A stretch of 64,000 bases of DNA, from positions 24,918-88,917 of the forward strand of contig JAVBOO010000002.1 in NCBI GenBank assembly GCA_031550435.1, read 5' to 3'. Each line of letters begins with the position of its first letter. The first letter of the stretch is position 1. This DNA comes from JAVBOO01 sp031550435. GTDB lineage: Bacteria > Bacillota > Clostridia > Lachnospirales > WRAX01. Positions 25,287 to 35,316 of the stretch are shown one piece after another. The position numbers and the translations under genes are program-made. The notes beneath the pieces were generated by a model. It made no database searches, had not been told where the DNA came from, and saw nothing but the letters and a program-made list of their open reading frames with translations.

Positions 25287-25609
25287 TGAAAAACACCGCC
25301 GAAAACGATATGATAAACAGTTTGTTTGAAGCTATACTCAGTCTCGGAAGCGTCGAAGAATGTGTAGCTTTTTTTAAAGATATCTGTACGGACAAGGAAA
25401 TCGAGGCAATAGCTCAGCGTTTAAAAGTCGCGAAAATGCTTGCCGAGAAACGAACCTACACCGAGATCGTAACAGAAACCGGAGCTTCAACCGCAACGAT
25501 AAGTCGCGTAAACCGTACTTTAAACGACAGCACCTACGGTCTGGCATCGGTGATAGTAAGAATTACAAAGCAGGCAGAATATAGTGATTTGAGACCGGAA
25601 CGGTCTTGA
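25286..25609 (+). CDS. yerC: TrpR-like protein, YerC/YecD family
   Basis: A 107-aa helical DNA-binding protein of the TrpR-like YerC/YecD family. The core 'LFEAILSLGSVEECVAFFKD', 'EIEAIAQRLKVAKML' and the helix-turn-helix 'TYTEIVTETGASTATISRV' are all present. The role in Firmicutes is not established; in many genomes it lies next to pcrA, as here (37 bases apart). Its start shares one base with the rbgA stop, so translation is coupled. Tryptophan binding should not be assumed from the fold. Confidence 0.92.
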   Translation: MKNTAENDMINSLFEAILSLGSVEECVAFFKDICTDKEIEAIAQRLKVAKMLAEKRTYTEIVTETGASTATISRVNRTLNDSTYGLASVIVRITKQAEYSDLRPERS

Positions 25610-25645
25610 ATCAAATCCACTATAAACATGTAACAGGAGCGGAGC

Positions 25646-27901
25646 ATGGATTTAAGTAAACTTAACGACAAACAGCGCGAGGCTGTATTGCATACCGAGG
25701 GCCCTCTTTTGCTGCTTGCGGGAGCGGGCTCCGGCAAAACAAATGTTTTGACCCACAGGATAGCGTATATTATTTCGAAGGGTGTTCTGCCTTTTAATAT
25801 TTTGGCCATAACCTTCACCAATAAAGCCGCGAAAGAAATGAAGAACCGCGTCAGCGCGCTGACAAAAGAAGGCGAGGACGTTTGGGTTAGTACGTTTCAC
25901 TCGATGTGCGTGCGCATACTTAGGCAGGAAATAATGCGCTTGGGCTACGACAGGAGCTTTTCTATTTACGACACAGACGACTGCGAACGCGTGATGAAAA
26001 ACATTATAAAAGAGCTTAATGTCAACGATAAACAGTACCCTTATAAAAGCGTGCTCCATGAGATCGGAAGGGCGAAAGATGAGCTTGTCTCCCCGGAAAT
26101 ATACGAAAAAAACGTCGCCTCCGACTATCGTAAAAGCGTGTACGCAAAATTGTACACAGCATACCAAAAAAAGCTGAAAGACAGTAACTCGCTTGATTTT
26201 GACGATATCATTTTCAAGACAGTCGAAATTTTCAATAAATTTCCCGACGTTCTGGAAAAATACCGCAGAAGATTTAAGTACATATCCGTGGACGAGTATC
26301 AGGACACAAACTTCGCTCAATACGAATTAGTGCGCTTACTGAGCGAAAAATACCGCAATCTTTGTGTTGTCGGTGACGACGATCAAAGTATTTACGGCTG
26401 GCGCGGTGCGGATATAAGGAATATTCTGGATTTCGAAAAAGATTATCCGGACGCGAAGGTCATAAAACTGGAGCAAAATTACCGTTCGACAAAGACGGTA
26501 CTCGAAGCGGCAAACTCTGTAATTAAAAACAATCTCAGGCGCAAGGACAAGCGGCTTTGGACAGAAGCGGAAGACGGCCCTAAGATAAAAATTTATTCCG
26601 CTCCGACTGATATATACGAAGCGCAATTTGTCGTTTCCGAGATAAAAAAACTTCACGAAAGCGGTAGATACAGCGACAACGCTGTTTTATACCGGACAAA
26701 TTCGCAGTCCAGAGCTTTGGAGGATCAGTTTTTCAAACAAGATGTGCCTTACAGAATATTCGGAGGCACACGTTTCTATCAAAGGAAAGAGGTTAAAGAT
26801 CTGCTTGCCTATCTGAGGTCGGTCGAAAACCCCTACGACGAAGTATCGTTAAAACGTATCATAAATTATCCGAAACGCGGTATCGGAGATTCAACGGTTG
26901 ACAGTATCTCCGAATATGCTTCCTCAATGGATTTATCGTTTTATTCTGCTCTTTGTATAAGCGACGAGGTTATTAAAAACTCCGCCAAGGTCAAGAAAAT
27001 CGGCGAGTTTACGAGTCTCATCGAAAAATATACGGCTTTGGCAAAAACTCTTAAAGTCGGTGAGCTTGTAAAACAGCTTATAGAAGAAACGTGCATAGTT
27101 AACGCCGTGCTTGCCGACGGCTCGGACGATGCGTCTGATAGGGCAGAAAATATAAACGAATTCCTCAACAAAGCCGTTGAGTTTGAGAACAGCTCGGACA
27201 CCCCTTATCTTTCGCTGTTTCTCGAAGAAGTCGCTTTGGTCGCGGATATTGACAATCTCGACGAAAGCGTGGACGCGGTTGTTTTAATGACCATACACAG
27301 CGCCAAAGGTTTGGAATTTCCGAATGTTTTCCTGACCGGAGTCGAAGAGGGTATTTTCCCCGGCATGTCGTCGATTATGTCGCCGGAAGCGCTGCAAATG
27401 GAAGAGGAACGCAGACTTTGTTATGTTGCTGTAACAAGAGCGAAGAAGCAGCTCTATGTTACACATGCGATTGAGCGCATGCGCCACGGTGTAACGGGCT
27501 ACAATTCGCCATCGAGATTCCTTAAGGAAATACCCAGGGAGCTGGTCATGCCCGTTGATGCCTCCGGCAACGAAAAAACGGCGGCATCGAAGACAAGCGA
27601 TGCTTCCGGCTTTGCCAGAAAAGGTTTTATGAATTTTGCAGACAATGACCTTTTCCCCAATAAATCCGCCGGCAAGACCAGAGTTGACGGTTACGCGAAA
27701 GAAAACAGGATAATCAGTGTTCCGGTTCAAGGGGTAGTCCTGGACTTTGAGGTTGGAGACAGCGTATCACAGGCAAAATACGGAATTGGTGTTGTCAAGG
27801 ACATTCGCCCCGCCGGAGCGGATTACGAGGTTACGGTTGAATTTCCAAGCGCCGGAATAAAGAAATTTATGTCAAATTTGGCGAAACTTGCAAAAGTTTG
27901 A
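25646..27901 (+). CDS. pcrA: ATP-dependent DNA helicase PcrA (UvrD/Rep family)
   Basis: Superfamily 1 3'-5' helicase for nucleotide excision repair, removal of RecA filaments and rolling-circle plasmid replication. The 751-aa length is typical. Motif I 'AGAGSGKT' is at residues 25-32, motif II 'DEYQDTN', motif III 'VVGDDDQSIYGWRGAD', motif IV/V 'MTIHSAKGLEF' and motif VI 'LCYVAVTRAKKQL'. The C-terminal Tudor-like domain that contacts RNA polymerase is visible in the last 50 residues ('GVVLDFEVGDSV', 'YGIGVVKDI'). AGGAGCGGAG precedes the ATG. It is followed by an unknown gene and addA. Confidence 0.97.
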   Translation: MDLSKLNDKQREAVLHTEGPLLLLAGAGSGKTNVLTHRIAYIISKGVLPFNILAITFTNKAAKEMKNRVSALTKEGEDVWVSTFHSMCVRILRQEIMRLGYDRSFSIYDTDDCERVMKNIIKELNVNDKQYPYKSVLHEIGRAKDELVSPEIYEKNVASDYRKSVYAKLYTAYQKKLKDSNSLDFDDIIFKTVEIFNKFPDVLEKYRRRFKYISVDEYQDTNFAQYELVRLLSEKYRNLCVVGDDDQSIYGWRGADIRNILDFEKDYPDAKVIKLEQNYRSTKTVLEAANSVIKNNLRRKDKRLWTEAEDGPKIKIYSAPTDIYEAQFVVSEIKKLHESGRYSDNAVLYRTNSQSRALEDQFFKQDVPYRIFGGTRFYQRKEVKDLLAYLRSVENPYDEVSLKRIINYPKRGIGDSTVDSISEYASSMDLSFYSALCISDEVIKNSAKVKKIGEFTSLIEKYTALAKTLKVGELVKQLIEETCIVNAVLADGSDDASDRAENINEFLNKAVEFENSSDTPYLSLFLEEVALVADIDNLDESVDAVVLMTIHSAKGLEFPNVFLTGVEEGIFPGMSSIMSPEALQMEEERRLCYVAVTRAKKQLYVTHAIERMRHGVTGYNSPSRFLKEIPRELVMPVDASGNEKTAASKTSDASGFARKGFMNFADNDLFPNKSAGKTRVDGYAKENRIISVPVQGVVLDFEVGDSVSQAKYGIGVVKDIRPAGADYEVTVEFPSAGIKKFMSNLAKLAKV

Positions 27902-27992
27902 CTTATTGTTTAAGCATGATCAATTTTGTTTGACTAATTTCGACTTACCGGTCGTGTTATCATTTCCGCATATTAAAAAGCGGAGTGATAAA

Positions 27993-28598
27993 ATGGGCAT
28001 TGTTTCAGGCATTGTGTGCATTAGACCGATTGCCAAATATAAAATCAGAACGAAATTGGACAGATTTTGCGATAACCTGCTGGATAGTGCAATTCAAATC
28101 GACGACCGCTTCATGCGTTATTTCTTTTCGCATATTTTCAACAGCGGCAAAACGGATACTGCCGACTTTGTCGAGCGGCTGTACAACGAACATGACGAGT
28201 TTGGAACAAGCAAGGAGCATATATTGTTTTCCTTGGACATACACAAGCTTTTCAAATGGTTTTGCTGCTATAACGTTATTAAATTTTCGTATTCGAATAT
28301 GCCTGCAAACGGAATAAACAGCGAAGATTTGAGAAAACAGCTCATAAAACTGTTTCGCCTTTGGACGCTGGACGAGGGCAAGCTTGATTATTTCTACTGT
28401 GTGATCAACAGAAACTCGTCTGCCTATGAGCTCGAGTTTGCAAGCTTTATCATCAGGAACATTTGCGGTTTCAATAAGTTTAACGGGAATAAATTCTCGG
28501 AAATTTGTGAATTTCTTAATTCCGCTTATGATGACTTTTACAGGTCGTTTACATATTACGCCGGAATAAACAGCGGTATTTACGTCAGCAGCCGTTAG
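27993..28598 (+). CDS. Unknown protein between pcrA and addA
   Basis: No family recognised. ATG 27993 has GGAGTG nine bases upstream; the frame is open further left to 27888 but that part overlaps pcrA and has no start with a good site. The 201-aa product is soluble, aromatic-rich and mostly helical, with no Cys motif, signal peptide or nucleotide-binding loop. Segments such as 'RFMRYFFSHIFNSG' and 'SFIIRNICGFNKFNG' suggest a compact helical fold. It lies 91 bases after pcrA and 24 before addA on the same strand, so it could belong to the repair operon. Function unknown. Confidence 0.75.
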   Translation: MGIVSGIVCIRPIAKYKIRTKLDRFCDNLLDSAIQIDDRFMRYFFSHIFNSGKTDTADFVERLYNEHDEFGTSKEHILFSLDIHKLFKWFCCYNVIKFSYSNMPANGINSEDLRKQLIKLFRLWTLDEGKLDYFYCVINRNSSAYELEFASFIIRNICGFNKFNGNKFSEICEFLNSAYDDFYRSFTYYAGINSGIYVSSR

Positions 28599-28622
28599 GC
28601 AATAGCGCCCTCGGAGAAGAAT

Positions 28623-31600
28623 ATGGGTTTTGAATTCAGTCCTTTGCAAAAGCGCGCCATCGAAAAGCACGGCTGCGACCTGCTTGTATCAGCCGCGGCC
28701 GGCTCCGGAAAGACCTCCGTGCTTGTGCAAAGAATAACGGAAATGATAATATCAAAAGAAAAGCCTATCTCTGTAGATAGGCTTTTAGTCGTAACTTTTA
28801 CAGAGGCTTCCGCGCGCGAGATGAAGGAAAGACTGATTTCCTCGATATCTAAGCAGGCTGAGGAGCAGGGAAACGATCCTTGGCTAAAAAAGCAGACCAT
28901 GCTCGTAAACAGTGCATCTATTTCAACCATACACTCGTTTTGTTTGAGTATACTAAGAAGATATTTCTATATAATCGGGCTCGACCCGAATTTTAGAACA
29001 CTCGATGAAACGGAAGCTGAGCTTTTGCTCAGAACAACATGCATGACAATGTTTTCAGATTTGCACAGACTGGAGTATTGTCACGATGTTCTGAAGGCAC
29101 TGAGCGAGCGCGACGAAAAAAAGCTAAAGCGCTATTATAAGGATTTTCTTGCCGAAACGGACGACGAACTGTTTGCCGCGCTTTTCCATGCCGAGAATAG
29201 GAATAGCAAGAATTACTCTGATTTAGACGAGTATGACATAGCCTCTATTTTCAATGACTTGAGTAAAAACGGTTATATACAGGGCTTTCACGATTTGGTT
29301 GAAGCGACTTGCCCAGGTGTTAAAGATGATGCACTTGCAGAAATTATTGTCGATTTATACAGAAAGCTTCAAGCCGTATCATACCCTAACGAGTGGATCG
29401 ATAAGGTAAAAAACCTGTACGGGGCAGAAAACGAGCAAGAGATTTTGAACTCTGGCTGGTTCAGACTCATGCTCGACAGATGTGCCGCAGACATAGAAGA
29501 AAGTATATTCATGCTTGAAGGCGCATCGGCCGACCGGGATGTAAACGAGTTTTATCCGAAAAACGCGGAAATTTGCGGCAATACCGCAAAGGCCTTGACC
29601 GAATTGCTGCCGCTTATCCACAGTGACTATGAGAAAGCGGGAATCCTGCTTTCTGCCAACAGAACTCTCTCTTTCAGACTCAGCAGAAAGGAAGCGGAAT
29701 CAAACCCCGCACTCGCGGCTGTAAACGTGCTGCTGGACAACTGCAAAAAAAGTGTAGAGAGGAATATAAAAAACGCTGTCGATGATGTTTTCTCGAAAAA
29801 AACGAGTGAGATTTTAGCCGAGATTATTGGCTGTTCTTCGCACATTTTGACAATCACAGGGCTTGTCAAAGAACTAGGCACCCGTTTTTCCTCCGCGAAA
29901 CGCGAAAAAAACGCCGTAGACTTTAACGATTATGAGCATTTTTGTCTCGAAATACTCACAAGCGAGCAGGGTGCCGACGCACTTCAAGACCTGAGAGACA
30001 AGTATGAAGAAATACTCATCGATGAGTATCAGGACACAAACTATGTTCAGGAAGAGATATTGTATTTAATCTCAAAAGAGCCTTGCGGACAACCGAACAG
30101 GTTTATGGTGGGCGATTTAAAGCAAAGCATATACAGGTTTAGACAGGCAAATCCCGAGATTTTTCAAAAAAAATATCTGAGCTATGAAGCCGAGGATAAG
30201 GGAAAGTATCAAAAGGTTATGCTATCCGATAATTTCCGGAGCAGAAAAAATGTTATCGAGTCAATAAACTTTGTTTTCAGACAGATAATGAGCCGGGAAC
30301 TGGGAGATGTTGAATATAACAGTGATGTCGAGCTGCACTACGGAGCGTCATACTATGACAAGACCGAACATATTTGCAGACACGAGACAGAGCTGATAAT
30401 AATAGATAATAATCAGTCTCGCGGCTCAAACAAAGAAGAATCCGGGGATTCTAACGAACCTGTACCGGACTCTTCCGACACGGTTATCGCCGAACTTGAA
30501 AAGTTCGAGCTTGAGGCGAAGATTATTGCTTCGAGAATTTACGAACTGCTTGGCAGAAAAGACGGTAAAGCGCTCCGCGTTTTTGATACCGAAACCACGA
30601 CAAGAGACTTAAAGCCGTTAGATATAGCGGTTCTTATGCGCTCCGTTAAAGGCTCGTCCGAGGTGTTAAAACGTGAGCTGCGTTCACTCGGGATACAGAG
30701 TTTTTCCGATGATACAAGCGGAAATTACTTTAACGAAACAGAAATCATAACCATACTGAGCTATTTGCAGATTATAGACAACCCCAACCAAGATATCAGC
30801 CTTATAACCGTCCTTTACTCTGAAATTTACGGACTCGGCGCAGACGAACTCGCTATAATACGCAAGTGTTCGGACAGCAAGTACTTCTACGGCGCTTTGC
30901 GCGAGTACTCGCAAAACGGGAACAATGCTTTGGCAACCAAGGTAAGCAGATTCATCGAGACCTTAAACTCTTTTAGAAAGCGAGCCGAAACTTCGCCTGT
31001 CAGCGATATCGTCCGCTTTATACTTGACGAGACCGGTTTTTACGATATAGCGGGGCTAATGCAGAGCGGAAGCATACGCCAATCGAATTTGACCGCGTTT
31101 TACGAGGCTTCACTTGAGTACGGCAAAACAGACATGACCGGATTTTTCGGGTTTGTCAGGTATTTCGATACACTGCGAAAAAACTCGAAACTCACAAGTG
31201 CGATCAAGACCGTAACCGAAACCGATTCTGTTAAGATAATGACCGTACACAAAAGCAAAGGCTTGGAATTTAGTGTTGTTTTTGTATGCGGGCTTGGAAA
31301 AAGATTTAACGAAGCCGACTTGCGGCAAAAGATTATGTTCCATCCGGATATGGGTCTTGCGATGGATTATGTTGACACTCAAAAACGCGTAACCGCCAAA
31401 ACAGTCATAAAAGAGGCTCTGAAAGAAAAAATCCGAAGAGAAAACCTGTCGGAAGAAATGAGAAATCTGTACGTGGCAATGACAAGAGCAAAAGAAAAAT
31501 TGATTTTAGTCGGAAGCTGCGAAAATATCACAGGCGGCAAGCCCGAGAACGCTATAATACCTTGCGCGGACGGTTCGAACGGCTCAACGCTTTCTCCGTC

Positions 31601-32534
31601 CTTGCTTGTAAGAAAAAAAAGTTTTATGGATTGGATAGTTGCCAGCGTTTTGAGACACAAAAACTCTCCGTTTCAGCTTAACTTTTCCGCACCGGCAGAC
31701 GTATATAATTGTGAGTCGAGTTGGAAAATATCGATTAAGTCAATAAACGATATTGTCAACGGCAGCGTCTCCGAAAAAAGCTTTTTCCAAGGAAACGAAC
31801 CCGCAGCTGAGTGCTGTAGCGCTTTATACGCAGAAATAAAAAAACAGCTGGACTATCGCTATCCTCTGAGCGCCTATACCTTGATACCCGCGAAGATTAC
31901 AATATCAGAAATTAAGCGCCTTAATGAAAAGACTGACGAGAATTCTGTCAGGTTTTACGAGCGTAGTCAAAACCTCACCGAATTTAAAAAGCCAAAGTTT
32001 GTCGATGGTGATAAAAAACTGTCTGCAGCGCAAATCGGCAGCGCGATGCATATTTTTTCCGAACACTTGGATTTTGGTTTATCGTACGGTTACGATGATT
32101 TGGCGGCTCTAAGAGACGAGCTGCTCAAGCGCGGCATCTTAACCGAAGAAGAAGCAAGATCTTTAAATCTTAGTAAATTTAAGGCATTGCTCGAATCCGA
32201 ACTCGGACAGAGACTTAAAAACTCGTCCCGCGTTAAGAAAGAACAGCATTTTGTCATAGGTATAAAACCGGGCGAGGTATCCGCGGAATGGAATGATATA
32301 CAGGATCTGTTGCTCGTAAACGGTATAATTGACTGCTATTTTTATGAGGGCAACGAAATCGTGCTGCTTGACTATAAAACCGACAGAGTAGGGCAGGGCG
32401 GCGGCCTCGAAATCGCGGAACGTTATCGTATACAGATATCGATTTATAAACGGGCTTTGGAAGAAACCACGGGAAAAACGGTTAAACAAGCGCTCTTGTA
32501 CCTGTATGATACCGGAGAAATCATAGAAATGTAG
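28623..32534 (+). CDS. addA: ATP-dependent helicase/nuclease subunit A (AddA)
   Basis: Helicase-nuclease of double-strand break repair, which with AddB resects ends and responds to Chi. The 1303-aa protein has Walker A 'AAAGSGKT' at 24-31, motif II 'DEYQDTN', 'FMVGDLKQSIYRFRQA', 'MTVHKSKGLEF', 'LYVAMTRAKEKL' and a C-terminal RecB-type nuclease with 'IGSAMHIF' and catalytic Asp1250 and Lys1252 in 'LLDYKTDR'. Length is slightly above that of B. subtilis AddA (about 1230). AddB is normally encoded directly upstream in Firmicutes; here that place holds the 201-aa unknown gene, and no addB is found in the window. Confidence 0.95.
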   Translation: MGFEFSPLQKRAIEKHGCDLLVSAAAGSGKTSVLVQRITEMIISKEKPISVDRLLVVTFTEASAREMKERLISSISKQAEEQGNDPWLKKQTMLVNSASISTIHSFCLSILRRYFYIIGLDPNFRTLDETEAELLLRTTCMTMFSDLHRLEYCHDVLKALSERDEKKLKRYYKDFLAETDDELFAALFHAENRNSKNYSDLDEYDIASIFNDLSKNGYIQGFHDLVEATCPGVKDDALAEIIVDLYRKLQAVSYPNEWIDKVKNLYGAENEQEILNSGWFRLMLDRCAADIEESIFMLEGASADRDVNEFYPKNAEICGNTAKALTELLPLIHSDYEKAGILLSANRTLSFRLSRKEAESNPALAAVNVLLDNCKKSVERNIKNAVDDVFSKKTSEILAEIIGCSSHILTITGLVKELGTRFSSAKREKNAVDFNDYEHFCLEILTSEQGADALQDLRDKYEEILIDEYQDTNYVQEEILYLISKEPCGQPNRFMVGDLKQSIYRFRQANPEIFQKKYLSYEAEDKGKYQKVMLSDNFRSRKNVIESINFVFRQIMSRELGDVEYNSDVELHYGASYYDKTEHICRHETELIIIDNNQSRGSNKEESGDSNEPVPDSSDTVIAELEKFELEAKIIASRIYELLGRKDGKALRVFDTETTTRDLKPLDIAVLMRSVKGSSEVLKRELRSLGIQSFSDDTSGNYFNETEIITILSYLQIIDNPNQDISLITVLYSEIYGLGADELAIIRKCSDSKYFYGALREYSQNGNNALATKVSRFIETLNSFRKRAETSPVSDIVRFILDETGFYDIAGLMQSGSIRQSNLTAFYEASLEYGKTDMTGFFGFVRYFDTLRKNSKLTSAIKTVTETDSVKIMTVHKSKGLEFSVVFVCGLGKRFNEADLRQKIMFHPDMGLAMDYVDTQKRVTAKTVIKEALKEKIRRENLSEEMRNLYVAMTRAKEKLILVGSCENITGGKPENAIIPCADGSNGSTLSPSLLVRKKSFMDWIVASVLRHKNSPFQLNFSAPADVYNCESSWKISIKSINDIVNGSVSEKSFFQGNEPAAECCSALYAEIKKQLDYRYPLSAYTLIPAKITISEIKRLNEKTDENSVRFYERSQNLTEFKKPKFVDGDKKLSAAQIGSAMHIFSEHLDFGLSYGYDDLAALRDELLKRGILTEEEARSLNLSKFKALLESELGQRLKNSSRVKKEQHFVIGIKPGEVSAEWNDIQDLLLVNGIIDCYFYEGNEIVLLDYKTDRVGQGGGLEIAERYRIQISIYKRALEETTGKTVKQALLYLYDTGEIIEM

Positions 32535-32541
32535 GTGTTTG

Positions 32542-33261
32542 ATGAAATTAATCAGAGAATTTTTCAAAAAAGAAGGAAGAACAAACAGAATAATAACGGC
32601 CTTTGTATTTTTGTCGCTCATCCTGTCCGCGGTTTACGCAACCGTAAACATTATTTTGTCCGACCCGGGAGCGATATCATCTGTTCCGCACGAGAGGATG
32701 AAGAGCGACTATACGCTGATACTCGTTCAGTGCCTGCTCGGCATGGCTGTAATGTTTTTGCCGAACTTGCTTGAAAAAAGGCTGAGAATAACAATACCTA
32801 ACGCCAGCCATATAGCTTTTGTGGTTTTCCTTTACTGTGCGATTTATCTGGGCGAAGTCAGAAAATTTTACTATACCGTATCACATTGGGATACCGTTTT
32901 GCATGCGTTTAGTGCGGTTATGCTCGGAGCTGCGGGGTTTTCTGTCGTTGACCTCCTGAACTCGCACGAGAATGTAAACGTTCGCCTTGCGCCAAAATTT
33001 GTCGCACTGTTCGCGTTTTGCTTTGCACTTTCCTTTGGAGCGTTGTGGGAGATATACGAGTTTGCGGGAGACAATATTTTGGGACTCAATATGCAAAAGT
33101 ACGCTTACGAAAACGGTGTGAAGCTTATCGGCCAGGCGGCATTATTTGATACAATGAAAGACATAATCGTCGATGCGTTCGGCTCGCTGGCCATGGCGAT
33201 TTTCGGGTATTTTAGCCTGAAAAAGAGATATATTTCCGAGAAAGCAAAGCAATCCGTTTAG
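32542..33261 (+). CDS. Polytopic membrane protein, possible YjdF/DUF2238-like
   Basis: A 239-aa protein with about six hydrophobic segments. The stretch 'VSHWDTVLHAFSAVMLG' followed by 'SFGALWEIYEFAGDNI' resembles membrane proteins of the YjdF or DUF2238 group, with conserved Asp, His and Glu inside the membrane region; the assignment is tentative. The start is taken as ATG 32542, eight bases after the addA stop, with AGGTG just upstream; a TTG at 32539 is less likely. It is probably translated from the addA mRNA. No function can be given. Confidence 0.8.
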   Translation: MKLIREFFKKEGRTNRIITAFVFLSLILSAVYATVNIILSDPGAISSVPHERMKSDYTLILVQCLLGMAVMFLPNLLEKRLRITIPNASHIAFVVFLYCAIYLGEVRKFYYTVSHWDTVLHAFSAVMLGAAGFSVVDLLNSHENVNVRLAPKFVALFAFCFALSFGALWEIYEFAGDNILGLNMQKYAYENGVKLIGQAALFDTMKDIIVDAFGSLAMAIFGYFSLKKRYISEKAKQSV

Positions 33262-33276
33262 TATAACTTTCAAACC

Positions 33277-33314
33277 AATAACAGGCTTAACGAGAAGCTC
33301 GTAAGCCTGTTATT
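33277..33314 (+). terminator. Hairpin terminator after the addA transcript
   Basis: Perfect 13-bp stem AATAACAGGCTTA (33277-33289) with TAAGCCTGTTATT (33302-33314), with CGAG/CTCG continuing it inside. The T tract is weak, but placement 16 bases after the stop between convergent genes fits termination. Confidence 0.7.
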
Positions 33315-33353
33315 GAATTCTTCATATATGTTTTACAGCAAAGCACAGCAGTG

Positions 33354-33370
33354 CTACAGTCGTTTAAGAC
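33354..33370 (-). repeat. Intergenic repeat family C, copy 4 (single arm)
   Basis: CTACAGTCGTTTAAGAC matches one arm of the family. It starts five bases after the lacI-family stop on the minus strand. No second arm is found. Confidence 0.55.
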
Positions 33371-33374
33371 AATA

Positions 33375-34400
33375 TCAGATTTTTTTGACTGAGCTCCCCA
33401 GAGTCAGCGTTGAGCGAACGACATGTTCGATAACAACATTATCTTCGGGGTTTTTTATCATTTTTAATATTATTTCCGCACACTTTTTGCCAAAGTACTG
33501 ATGATCCTGAGAAATGTGAGTTATCTTGAAAGGCAGCAAATTGCTTGTGAGCACCTCTCCGTATGACACGAGCGAAACATCGTCGGGTATGGTCAGTTTT
33601 AGCTCGTTTAGAACGCGCAAAAGCAGTTCCATTCTGAAGCTGTTTGTAGTGTAGTAAGCAGTAGGCTGCTCGATTCTCGAATACGACTGTATTTGCTTCT
33701 TCACAGAGTTAACCACGTCATCGTATGATTGGCTCGTTACAACGCTCGCGTCAATCGCGTATTTGTTGTCAAAGGGTATGCCGTTGTTTCTCAGCGCTTC
33801 CTTGTAGCCTTCAAAACGGTCCGCGCTTGTAATAATGTTCATCGGGCCGTTAAGAACAGCAACTTTTCTGTGACCCATAGATAAAAGATGAGTTACGGCA
33901 CTGTATGAAGCTTCAACGTTGTTTTCGTATACAAGGTTCACGCTTACTCCGTCAATTCTTCTTCCGAAAAAAACAACGGGGACTTTTTGGCAAAGCTCTT
34001 TGATATTTTTCTTATCGGTTTGTCTTGCTAATATTATCAAACCTTCGATTTGTTTATCCAAAAACATATCGATTGACTGCTTTTCTTTTGTAATATCGCC
34101 GTATGTCGAGGCTATCATCAAATTATAGCCGGCACTTTCGGTCAAAGTCTCGACGCCTTTTAGAAATTGCCCGTAAAACGGTATGCCTATGTCCTGAAGT
34201 ATTACACCGATTATTCCGGTTCTCCTGTTTTTCATGCTGCGAGCAATGATGTTAGGAGAATAACCTAAGATATCAACGGCTTCTTTGACTTTTTTCGCTG
34301 TTTCGGCACTGACGGAATAATTGCCGTTAACAACTCTGGAGACCGTTGACACGCTGACATTTGCAAGCTTTGCAACGTCTACTATCGTACTTTTATCCAT
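33375..34400 (-). CDS. LacI-family transcriptional regulator
   Basis: A 341-aa repressor or activator. The N-terminal helix-turn-helix and hinge, 'TIVDVAKLANVSVSTVSRVV' followed by 'NIIARSMKNRRTGIIGV', match the family, and a periplasmic-binding-like effector domain follows (about 60-330) with 'LVSYGEVLTSNLLPFKITHI'. There is no sugar operon next to it: the upstream neighbour is degV, 43 bases away on the same strand. It therefore probably acts in trans; target genes and effector are unknown. GGAGG precedes the ATG. Confidence 0.94.
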   Translation of the reverse strand: MDKSTIVDVAKLANVSVSTVSRVVNGNYSVSAETAKKVKEAVDILGYSPNIIARSMKNRRTGIIGVILQDIGIPFYGQFLKGVETLTESAGYNLMIASTYGDITKEKQSIDMFLDKQIEGLIILARQTDKKNIKELCQKVPVVFFGRRIDGVSVNLVYENNVEASYSAVTHLLSMGHRKVAVLNGPMNIITSADRFEGYKEALRNNGIPFDNKYAIDASVVTSQSYDDVVNSVKKQIQSYSRIEQPTAYYTTNSFRMELLLRVLNELKLTIPDDVSLVSYGEVLTSNLLPFKITHISQDHQYFGKKCAEIILKMIKNPEDNVVIEHVVRSTLTLGSSVKKI

Positions 34401-34443
34401 ATCTAGCCAACCTCCGTTACCGGCTTATTTGAGTACTATACAG

Positions 34444-35316
34444 CTATAAGGTCTCATTCTTTCTTATCGAACAGATTCCCAATGCAGAAGGTCCGATATG
34501 CACGCCGACTGTCGAACCTATGCTGAAAATACGGTCATCGATTTCGATGTCGTAATCGTCCTTAAGCATCTTGGACAGTCTAACGGCCTCATCATAGGCC
34601 TCGGAGTGTATCAGCGAAAAATTACGGCTCCGATAGTCGGGACAAGCTTTCAAATGAGAGGCAACAAGTTCGGAGATAGACTTCTCACGTCCCCGAACTT
34701 TCGAGTACGGGCGTATTTCGTTGTCGGAAAGTACAAGAACGGGCTTAATATTGAGTAAAGCTCCCGCGAGAGCAGCTCCTTTGCCGATGCGTCCTCCGCG
34801 TTGCAGATACTCCAATGTGTTGGCAGTAAAACTAATATATGCCGTTTCGTTAACCTGTTGAAGTTTTGTGTAAACAGTGTCGATGTCGAAGCCCAAGTCA
34901 CGCATTTTTACGGCTTCAAGCACCAACAGCCCCTGACCGGATGAGACGGAAGTCGAGGGTATAATATGTATTTTCATACCCGGATACGCTTCTTCCACCA
35001 TCGATTTTGCAAGCAAAGCTGATTGGGACGTTCCGCTGAAAGCGGGTGTAATGGTAAAGCAGATAACATCAATATTCTCTTCGGCGCATCTCTTGAACTC
35101 GGTTAAAAACTCATCGGGTGTTATTTGCGCTGTTTTTGCTGCCTTGGACGCAATAAGCTTCTTATAAAACTCGGCTGTTGAAATGCTTATGTGCTCCAAA
35201 TGGTTTTCGGTATCGTTAAAAATAATGTGGTATGGAAAAAAGTTAACGTTATACCTTTTGTAATCGTTTGGCGAAAAATCGCAGGCAGTATCCGTATAAA
35301 TTCTAAACTTTTTCAA
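34444..35316 (-). CDS. DegV-family fatty-acid-binding protein
   Basis: A 290-aa DegV protein. Family members bind a fatty acid and, in Firmicutes, partner with FakA kinase to phosphorylate exogenous fatty acids. Conserved elements are the start 'RIYTDTACDFSP', 'TITPAFSGTSQSALLAK', 'STSVSSGQGLLVLEAVKM', 'LEYLQRGGRIG' and 'GSTVGVHIGPSALGI' with the carboxylate-binding Ser/Thr and His. The start codon is TTG at 35316, set by an AAGGAGGA site seven bases upstream. No fakA gene is in the window. It is first in an apparent degV-lacI operon with a consensus-like promoter at 35486. Confidence 0.94.
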   Translation of the reverse strand: MKKFRIYTDTACDFSPNDYKRYNVNFFPYHIIFNDTENHLEHISISTAEFYKKLIASKAAKTAQITPDEFLTEFKRCAEENIDVICFTITPAFSGTSQSALLAKSMVEEAYPGMKIHIIPSTSVSSGQGLLVLEAVKMRDLGFDIDTVYTKLQQVNETAYISFTANTLEYLQRGGRIGKGAALAGALLNIKPVLVLSDNEIRPYSKVRGREKSISELVASHLKACPDYRSRNFSLIHSEAYDEAVRLSKMLKDDYDIEIDDRIFSIGSTVGVHIGPSALGICSIRKNETL

